A stretch of 47,278 nucleotides of DNA, from contig JAHQVZ010000234.1 in assembly GCA_019634055.1 (NCBI GenBank), positions 1-47,278 on the forward strand, given 5' to 3'. The notes under the pieces are model-generated. The model saw nothing but the letters and a program-made list of their open reading frames with translations. It was not told the DNA's origin and searched no databases. The stretch comes from Leptolyngbyaceae cyanobacterium MAG.088. GTDB taxonomy: Bacteria; Cyanobacteriota; Cyanobacteriia; Phormidesmidales; Phormidesmidaceae. Below are positions 41,926 through 47,278 of this stretch, in pieces. How positions within the stretch are numbered: position 1 is the first letter of the stretch; every line of letters starts with the position of its first letter. Made by a program: the position numbers and the translations under genes.

Positions 41926-44365
41926 TGCAGATAAATCCAGGTAACACAGGAGAATATGTTTGATGGGGCTGAGCGGCTAAAACGACCTGGCCATCATCAC
42001 CATATCGCCAGGTTTGAGCTTCGACTGCGCTGCTTGTAGCGTCAGTCATTGCATTGTTGTTATTCGCCGCTATCCATGCATCTGCCTCAGCTAAGTTAGC
42101 ATCGTCTGGGCTTGACGCTAAACGGCTGGGGGGCATCGTCCCCGTCAGTTTTTCCTCAGGCGTTACCGATAGTCCCTCACGACCTGTCACAGTTAAGTCA
42201 CCAACATTCTGTGCGGCACTGAGACCTCCTGCCGTACAGCCTTGGGCAATCAATCTAGATGGATCAATCGTATCTGGTGAGGGCTCTGCAGTTGGTTGAA
42301 ATGACGAAAACTCACTAAACGCCCCGAGAAGAGCACCATCTGACGCGCCACCTTCACCATTAAACGAAATATCATTAGACAGCAGTGATGAATCTTGGAT
42401 TTCAATATTTCTCAAGAAGGGTTGTGTGCCTGCTACAAATTCAACTATGCCAGCACTTCCACCGGTTCCCCTTGCATCAACCGTAATATCATTATCCAAT
42501 GAGGGACTAGCGATAATTTCAAAGTCAATGTTTAGGCTAACACCTTGAAAGTTATCAGGTGAAGTACCGTTATTTTCAAAATTTGAAATTGTTGTTACCG
42601 AACTCTTATTAGCTAATACTAAAAACTCACTGTCCAAAGCAATTAAGCCACCTTGGCCAGACGTATTTTCTGCAGAAATTCCTGTATTACGTATGCTGCC
42701 GTTTGGAGATGTTATCGGCAAACCTCTATTCATAGCGATTAAATCTGCAACAATACCGATTTGGCCAGGTGTCGCAGCTCCCTCACTAGTTGCACTAATT
42801 TCAGCTCCATTTAAAACTCCTACCCGACGAGCATCAATAAAGATAAAACCAGGCGACTGTCCTTGAAACTCGAACGAGCTATCGCCAGGAGCATTCACAG
42901 CCCGACTTAGTATGAGACCACCATTACCTTTAACAACAACGTCATCATCCGCATCAATGATAATCACTCCTGCAGATCCCTCACCAAAATTAGAGGCTTC
43001 AATTAATGCGAGACCATCAGAGGCGTCTATTTCCAAAGAGCCTACGTCCAGAAAAACCAATCCAGAACTTGCTTGAGCATCTGAACCTACTGACGCAAAT
43101 ATACCTGGAGGAAAGTCAAACTGATCCGAACCTTCCAACGTGACGGCTCCAGTCGTTTGAATAAGAATTACACCAGCAAACGTATCAGGGGAATTCACGC
43201 CGCCCCTAACCAAAACCTGTAATTGCGAGCTGTCCTTTAAAGTCAACGTCCCAGTATCGACTATTATTGCTCCACCTTGACCTCTGGGACCAGATGCAAT
43301 TTGGCCATTAGCATCTTCTTGTTCTACGGTTGCAAAAACATCACCGTTACTAAGGGTGATATCACCCTGTGGACTTGTCTGTAACCCAACATAGCCAGCA
43401 TTCGCCATCGAAGTGGTAAATGCAGTGATATTTGAATCTCGAATTATAATCTCGCCAGATGCTCTGACAAATACTCCTCCAGCGTTTAGATCTTCTTGAA
43501 AATCCGAAGTAGTATCTGTGCTTGAAAACAGGTTGTCAGGATTAAGCTCAGTACTGTTAGGGGCAGCTTCGCTAGAGATATTAGTGTTTTCGATCAATAC
43601 TTGCCCATTTCCTTCAGGAAACGTACCAGCAGGAAAACTAATACCAAGACTGTTTTCGGAGTCTACGAATATAGGTGCTTCTAAAAACGATTGTGAACCT
43701 ATACCAATAATCTCAATACGACCGCTGGGCGCACGAATCTCATCAATATTACTAATACGAACATTGCTCCCAATTAGTGCAAACGTTCTATCTACGTCAA
43801 CGTTAATAACTGCGTTTGCGGCAGCACTATTGCTAACAACTTCAATATCACCATTGTTGCCATTAAAGATAAACGAAAAAGGGGTATCGCCAGTGGGTGC
43901 ACCAGTTGATAGAGATGCAGAAAACGTAGAATTATCAAAAAATGAAATGCTGTCAGCAGTGACACCAAAGAAAGAACGATCAAGCTGAAGAGAGGCATTT
44001 TCATTAAAAATCAACCCGGATGGGTTCATTAAAAAGAGATTGACATCTCCTCCATTTATTGCTCCATTAATCACTGAAGCATCACCACCAGTAACCCGCG
44101 CGAAAATGCTATCGGCATCTACAGTATTCTCAAATGTTGCGGTTTCTCCCTGCTGCAGGTTGAACTGCTCAAAGCTGTGGAAAAGATTGTTTAGGTCACC
44201 AGGTACAAAAGTACCATCTTGAATAATGAACTCTGTCCCCAAACGCTCAACTCTAGTATTCAGGGAGTTATCTGCTTGAATGCTTTGGGCAAGACCTGTG
44301 AATTGTAAGTTTACAAAAGCTATGCCAGTTAAGGTACTTATTTTAAGGAAATTGCCTAGTGCCAT
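41915..44365 (-). CDS. TpsA exoprotein (filamentous haemagglutinin N-terminal / S-layer-like)
   Basis: 816-aa secreted protein. Signal peptide to about residue 26 (IAFVNLQFTGLAQS), then the TPS secretion domain (~27-250) with the hallmark NPSGLIFNENASLQLDRSFF (variant of NPNGI and NPNL motifs) and VNLFLMNPSG. The rest is a right-handed beta-helix-like region rich in SGGVFVRASGEIIIRDSNI-type turns. It ends in the cyanobacterial conserved tail: RLIAQGC, EADAWI and GQVVLAAQ. Relatively small for the family. It is secreted by TpsB encoded next. ATG 44365 is preferred, with GAGTAGG just upstream; a TTG at 44377 would add four residues. The stop overlaps the tpsB start. Confidence 0.9.
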   Translation of the reverse strand: MALGNFLKISTLTGIAFVNLQFTGLAQSIQADNSLNTRVERLGTEFIIQDGTFVPGDLNNLFHSFEQFNLQQGETATFENTVDADSIFARVTGGDASVINGAINGGDVNLFLMNPSGLIFNENASLQLDRSFFGVTADSISFFDNSTFSASLSTGAPTGDTPFSFIFNGNNGDIEVVSNSAAANAVINVDVDRTFALIGSNVRISNIDEIRAPSGRIEIIGIGSQSFLEAPIFVDSENSLGISFPAGTFPEGNGQVLIENTNISSEAAPNSTELNPDNLFSSTDTTSDFQEDLNAGGVFVRASGEIIIRDSNITAFTTSMANAGYVGLQTSPQGDITLSNGDVFATVEQEDANGQIASGPRGQGGAIIVDTGTLTLKDSSQLQVLVRGGVNSPDTFAGVILIQTTGAVTLEGSDQFDFPPGIFASVGSDAQASSGLVFLDVGSLEIDASDGLALIEASNFGEGSAGVIIIDADDDVVVKGNGGLILSRAVNAPGDSSFEFQGQSPGFIFIDARRVGVLNGAEISATSEGAATPGQIGIVADLIAMNRGLPITSPNGSIRNTGISAENTSGQGGLIALDSEFLVLANKSSVTTISNFENNGTSPDNFQGVSLNIDFEIIASPSLDNDITVDARGTGGSAGIVEFVAGTQPFLRNIEIQDSSLLSNDISFNGEGGASDGALLGAFSEFSSFQPTAEPSPDTIDPSRLIAQGCTAGGLSAAQNVGDLTVTGREGLSVTPEEKLTGTMPPSRLASSPDDANLAEADAWIAANNNNAMTDATSSAVEAQTWRYGDDGQVVLAAQPHQTYSPVLPGFICNAL

Positions 44366-44446
44366 ACACCTACTCAAACACCTTTATAACTCTGCCAATC
44401 TACCCAAAAGCGATTAACCGCTTATGTATGATTAGATACTATATTC

Positions 44447-44530
44447 GCATACTTAACTAGATGTAGTATAGCAAAACACTCTATTTTGAAGTCTCACAAA
44501 ATAGAGTGTTCTATATATAAAGTAGTATGC
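44447..44530. repeat. Nested inverted repeats between plsC-like and tpsA genes
   Basis: Around the perfect 14-bp hairpin (44475-44510) lies an outer pair GCATACT (44447-44453) / AGTATGC (44524-44530), giving an 84-bp nearly symmetrical element with AT-rich, partly complementary inner flanks. It may be a small palindromic element or an extended terminator. Confidence 0.5.
44475..44510 (-). terminator. 14-bp perfect hairpin downstream of acyltransferase gene
   Basis: AACACTCTATTTTG (44475-44488) and CAAAATAGAGTGTT (44497-44510) form a perfect stem with an 8-nt loop. On the minus strand it lies past the acyltransferase stop and the stem ends in TT followed by TTGC, a short U-tract, fitting a weak intrinsic terminator that separates acyltransferase from tpsA. 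Confidence 0.5.
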
Positions 44531-44615
44531 TTATGTCGTAGGCTTAGGGTGGGCATTCTCCATCGTCCAGGAAGTGCTCACCATCCAGGCATATCATGGG
44601 TTGCCAAAATTAAAC

Positions 44616-45350
44616 TTATGGCGTTACCTCTAAGAGGTTTTTGACACCAGATAAGGCTTCTAAAGATTGCTTTAAGTCAGCGGTTAATCGCATTGCTTGC
44701 TGCTTTGCTGAGGCAGAATTTAAGTAGTTTCTGACCGCTAATGGTTGACCGATACGCACCTCGACATTACTACCAAAGGTAGGGCGAGGACTATCGTAAT
44801 CAAGATATATAGGCAATACTTTAACGTCAAGGTTTGGGGTCGACTGCTCTGCTCGGAGTGCTAATCTGGCCAAGCCGGGCTTAAGACGCTGGATTTGCTT
44901 TTTACGGAAAATATCGCCTTCGGGGAAGATTACCAGGGTTTGCTGGTTTTTGAGTAGTTGCACACCATGGCGTAGCGTTGCGATCGCAGGTCTTCTCACA
45001 TCCACTGGAAAGCCACCCAGTCGCTTAATGGCCCACCCTTGTAACCCCATGCACTCATCGGCCGTTACCATAAAGCGCAAATAACGACCCGTGGCCTGAT
45101 GGCCCACCAACCCGACTAACAATGCATCCCATCGAGAGCGATGGGTGGGGGCAAACACAACAGGACCGCTAGTGGGAATATTTTCCTGGCCAGTGATGTT
45201 AATCGTCTTAAAGAAATTTGGCAATAGCAAGCATTCACCAATTTTGTAGGCTAACGGCGCTAGCCAGGGCGATAGCTTGGACGAACACACAGAAGAAACC
45301 ACCTCTGATGTGGACTGTCTGTGATGCAAAAATTGCGGACTAAAAGCCAT
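44616..45350 (-). CDS. 1-acyl-sn-glycerol-3-phosphate acyltransferase-like (PlsC family)
   Basis: 244-aa acyltransferase of the LPLAT family. The catalytic HX4D motif is present as THRSRWDALL (His70, Asp75), and the substrate-binding FPEG block as LVIFPEGDIFRK, with a third block VLPIYLDYDSPRP corresponding to the V(P)ipvG region. Reaction: transfer of an acyl chain to lysophosphatidic acid to make phosphatidic acid at the membrane. Cyanobacteria have several such paralogs, so the exact acceptor is open. Single gene on the minus strand; followed by the hairpin at 44475-44510. Confidence 0.88.
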   Translation of the reverse strand: MAFSPQFLHHRQSTSEVVSSVCSSKLSPWLAPLAYKIGECLLLPNFFKTINITGQENIPTSGPVVFAPTHRSRWDALLVGLVGHQATGRYLRFMVTADECMGLQGWAIKRLGGFPVDVRRPAIATLRHGVQLLKNQQTLVIFPEGDIFRKKQIQRLKPGLARLALRAEQSTPNLDVKVLPIYLDYDSPRPTFGSNVEVRIGQPLAVRNYLNSASAKQQAMRLTADLKQSLEALSGVKNLLEVTP

Positions 45351-45524
45351 TAGCGATGCTCAGGAAAAGAAAAACACACCCAAAGCGGAATAAAATCGTG
45401 AACGATTGCCCATGCATGAGCTTATAGCCATGGCTAGACCATGTGCTCAACGATACCTAACTCCACATTTGTATACATACCATATACCTATCTAGAGAGT
45501 AGATCTGCCGGTATGCAGACAGTT

Positions 45525-46022
45525 TCATTGCCGTCTCTGACGAAACCAATTTTGTAACTGCTGCCGACAGGAAGATGCGAGAATTCCCCCCTGTACGTCT
45601 AATCGATGATTAGACGCTGGTCCATCTGGCACATTTAAGACAGAGCGTATTGCCCCAGTTTTGCGATCATCTGTGCCATAAACTAGTAAACCCAATCGGG
45701 TATTTACAATTGCACCGGCACACATGGGGCAAGGTTCAAGGGTTACATATAAGCGGCAATCATTCAGATGCCAGTTTTGTAAATATTTTCCTGCCTGGCG
45801 CAGGGCCAATATTTCTGCATGGGCGGTGGGGTCATGATCCCGTTCGCGGCGGTTGGCGGCTTCGGCAATCACGTCATCCTCAGGGCCGACGATTATGGCC
45901 CCGACTGGCACCTCGCCTGCGTTGCCTGCAGCTTCGGCTAATTCTAGCGCCCGTAGCATCCAGCGACGGTGGTTCAGGTAAATAGGATTATCTAAAGGTG
46001 GTGGCGGCACGTCATAGGGCAT
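45525..46022 (-). CDS. tadA: tRNA adenosine(34) deaminase
   Basis: 165-aa zinc-dependent deaminase that converts adenosine to inosine at the wobble position of tRNA-Arg(ACG). Zinc/catalytic residues are all visible: TAHAEILAL (His68, Glu70) and LEPCPMCAGAI (Cys98, Cys101), with VPVGAIIV and the substrate-binding tail DDRKTGAIRSVLNV. Length fits the family. The ATG directly abuts the stop of the cupin gene (TAAATG), so translation may be coupled to it. Confidence 0.94.
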   Translation of the reverse strand: MPYDVPPPPLDNPIYLNHRRWMLRALELAEAAGNAGEVPVGAIIVGPEDDVIAEAANRRERDHDPTAHAEILALRQAGKYLQNWHLNDCRLYVTLEPCPMCAGAIVNTRLGLLVYGTDDRKTGAIRSVLNVPDGPASNHRLDVQGGILASSCRQQLQNWFRQRRQ

Positions 46023-46355
46023 TTAGACAATCCCGAAATAATTTAGCACTAGGGGATCTTGGCCTGTGTTGGTCACTTCATGAACATCACCCGGTTCTAC
46101 CAAAATGCATACCCCAGGGGAAAGGGCCTGATCTTCGCCGTTGACGGTCATAGTGCCACTGCCTGCCGAGACAAAGAATACTTCATACATATCTGAGTGG
46201 GCGTGGGCTTTAGCAACTTGGCCAGGGGCAAATGTAGCTTGGGAAAAGTTGGTCAGGTGGGGGATTTCCCCCGGCTGCAGCATGACTTTTTTGCGAATGG
46301 CGGTGTTATGGGAAACACCTTGAGTGGTTAGCTCGCTAAGGTTGACTCGTTTCAT
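46023..46355 (-). CDS. Cupin-domain protein
   Basis: 110-aa single-domain cupin. The metal-binding residues are His51, His53 and Glu58 in AHAHSDMYEVFFVSAGSG and His92 in GDVHEV, a full set. Substrate unknown; small cupins of this type bind metals and may act as isomerases, dioxygenases or sensors. ATG 46355 is chosen as it gives the usual family start (MKRVNLSELT); ATG 46427 would add 24 residues without family character. It lies immediately upstream of tadA, with no gap. Confidence 0.85.
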   Translation of the reverse strand: MKRVNLSELTTQGVSHNTAIRKKVMLQPGEIPHLTNFSQATFAPGQVAKAHAHSDMYEVFFVSAGSGTMTVNGEDQALSPGVCILVEPGDVHEVTNTGQDPLVLNYFGIV

Positions 46356-46469
46356 GAGTAGGTTGCAGGGCAGTGACGTCAACCATACTTTAATCGTAAG
46401 TGTCCCTATTTCCTCTGGGAAGGCCATGCCAATGACTGCGCTCAGGGTCGCTGGGTTTGCGCGAAGAGT

Positions 46470-46775
46470 TTAGTCGTGTGATGCTGACGTGTCTTTATTT
46501 TCGTTAGCGCCTGCTTCATTGGAGACTATTAGCTCGCTGAGGTCTGTTTTACCCACCATGGGAATGGGGGGCACTGGATCGTAACCGCCTTCGTGCCAGG
46601 GGTTACAGCGGATAATGCGTTTGATGGCCATCCAGCTACCTCGCAGTGGGCCAAAGCGATCTATGGCGACCAGGGCGTATTTGGAGCAGGTCGGTGTATA
46701 GCGGCAGGTGGCTGGGAATAGAGGTGAAATTAATAGCCGATAGCCGTGAATGAGTGCTTTGAGCACCAGTTTCAT
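46470..46775 (-). CDS. yidD: Membrane protein insertion efficiency factor YidD
   Basis: 101-aa small protein with the family core: [40 protein letters not shown] and [17 protein letters not shown], including the three Cys. YidD aids insertion of membrane proteins alongside YidC and the ribosome. The C-terminal ~25 residues are polar and less conserved. ATG start, with no strong ribosome binding site. It is separated from the usual rpmH/rnpA/yidC cluster here. Confidence 0.94.
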   Translation of the reverse strand: MKLVLKALIHGYRLLISPLFPATCRYTPTCSKYALVAIDRFGPLRGSWMAIKRIIRCNPWHEGGYDPVPPIPMVGKTDLSELIVSNEAGANENKDTSASHD

Positions 46776-46865
46776 AGGAATGTGGCCTGGATGACAGTCT
46801 GATTATGACAGCTAGAGTTGGTACACGACTAATTCCTTAGAGCGATCGCAATACCTAACCTCACA

Positions 46866-46893
46866 TAAAAAACCCCCACCCTATGGGCAGAGG
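46866..46893 (-). terminator. Intrinsic terminator of the repeat-protein gene
   Basis: On the minus strand, CCTCTGCCC (46893-46885) pairs with GGGTGGGGG (46881-46873) through a 3-nt loop, with some G-U pairs, followed directly by six T (46872-46867). This is a good factor-independent terminator for the gene ending at 47024. Confidence 0.75.
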
Positions 46894-47023
46894 CTTAGTG
46901 TGTGTGTAAAGGGAGAATCGGAAGAGAAAAGGGTGCCTCATGAAAGGGAATGAAGCTTCACAGATGTACGGAGACACACCAGGCACCCAAACTTGGTTAG
47001 CCTGACTACGCCCCGCTAGTCTG

Positions 47024-47278
47024 TCAGCGGACGACGGACTTAGTGCGGGCATCTAGGGCATCAAGGCGAGCTTCCTGGATGTTATCGACTGCTTTGGTCC
47101 GAGCATCTAACGCTTCTAAACGAGCGGCTTGAATATCTTCAATAGCTTTGGACTGGTTATTCAGGTGCTCAATGCGTAGCTTGTGAACGTCGTTCTTAGT
47201 GCGGGCATCCAATGCGTCTAAGCGAGTGGCTTGGATGTTATCGACAGCCTTGGTGCGGGCGTCTAGGGCTTCTAGACG
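47024..47278 (-). CDS. Amphipathic 18-residue repeat protein (5' end cut by window)
   Basis: The frame is open to the window edge, so only the last 84 residues are seen. It consists of 18-residue units with consensus RLEALDARTKAVDNIQ plus two residues, at 54-bp spacing (DNA units near 47043, 47097, 47199 and 47253; one 102-bp gap holds a 16-residue variant plus a diverged unit). Charged and Ala/Leu-rich without Pro or Gly, so almost certainly a long alpha-helix or coiled coil; it ends ARTKSVVR. Similar in style to LEA-like or apolipoprotein-like repeats; no family that I can name. It is followed by a terminator at 46866-46893. An ATG at 47212 is internal. Confidence 0.7.
   Translation of the reverse strand, partial: RLEALDARTKAVDNIQATRLDALDARTKNDVHKLRIEHLNNQSKAIEDIQAARLEALDARTKAVDNIQEARLDALDARTKSVVR

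Noticed and set aside
46861-47052. 63-codon minus-strand frame over the terminator region
   Set aside because: It runs through an intrinsic terminator and the end of the repeat-protein gene; composition not protein-like.

Overview
The window looks like a chromosomal segment of a cyanobacterium, probably a filamentous or Leptolyngbya/Synechococcales-like one (inference). Evidence: about 13 copies of the HIP1 octamer GCGATCGC, cyanobacteria-typical families (UPF0182, DUF3318, DUF928, DUF4912, S-layer-like TpsA), and a CHASE2 / CHAT / two-partner-secretion neighbourhood. No rRNA, tRNA, CRISPR array, insertion sequence or phage gene was recognised.

Layout. 1-2439 is the 3' part of a UPF0182 membrane protein. 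2666-10035 is a sensor block: two paralogous hybrid-less histidine kinases flank an AT-rich AEC-type permease and an orphan Tat-lipoprotein solute-binding protein, and a degenerate remnant of a third kinase gene follows. 10258-15354 holds a WcaI-like glycosyltransferase, a 977-bp gene-poor stretch, DUF3318, dusB and an EamA transporter. 15457-19278 is an ArsR-like regulator followed by pstS-pstC-pstA-pstB, then a TSUP permease and a small ribbon-helix-helix protein preceded by a 36-bp tandem repeat.

21160-31061 is the most unusual region. Two very large proteins each carry an N-terminal PstS-like periplasmic binding domain, a single membrane helix and a long predicted cytoplasmic part: TPR plus a degenerate vWA-like domain in one, eight DUF4912-like modules in the other. 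Both end in the same ~110-residue C-terminal module, which also makes up nearly all of a stand-alone 126-aa protein encoded between them. A TPR protein and a tiny membrane protein follow. I read this as a candidate solute-receptor system derived from PstS next to the real Pst transporter. This is inference from domain order.

31158-44365 is a second multi-gene system: DUF928 exported protein, CHASE2 histidine kinase, NarL-type response regulator and a membrane-anchored kinase-like protein on the minus strand; a divergent 499-aa protein with a sigma-like helix-turn-helix; then an exported TPR-CHAT putative protease with TpsB and TpsA. The likely theme is a sensed, surface-exposed TpsA exoprotein with a linked CHAT peptidase. 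44616-46775 is housekeeping (plsC-like, tadA, cupin, yidD). The right edge cuts a protein built of 18-residue amphipathic repeats, ended by a good intrinsic terminator.
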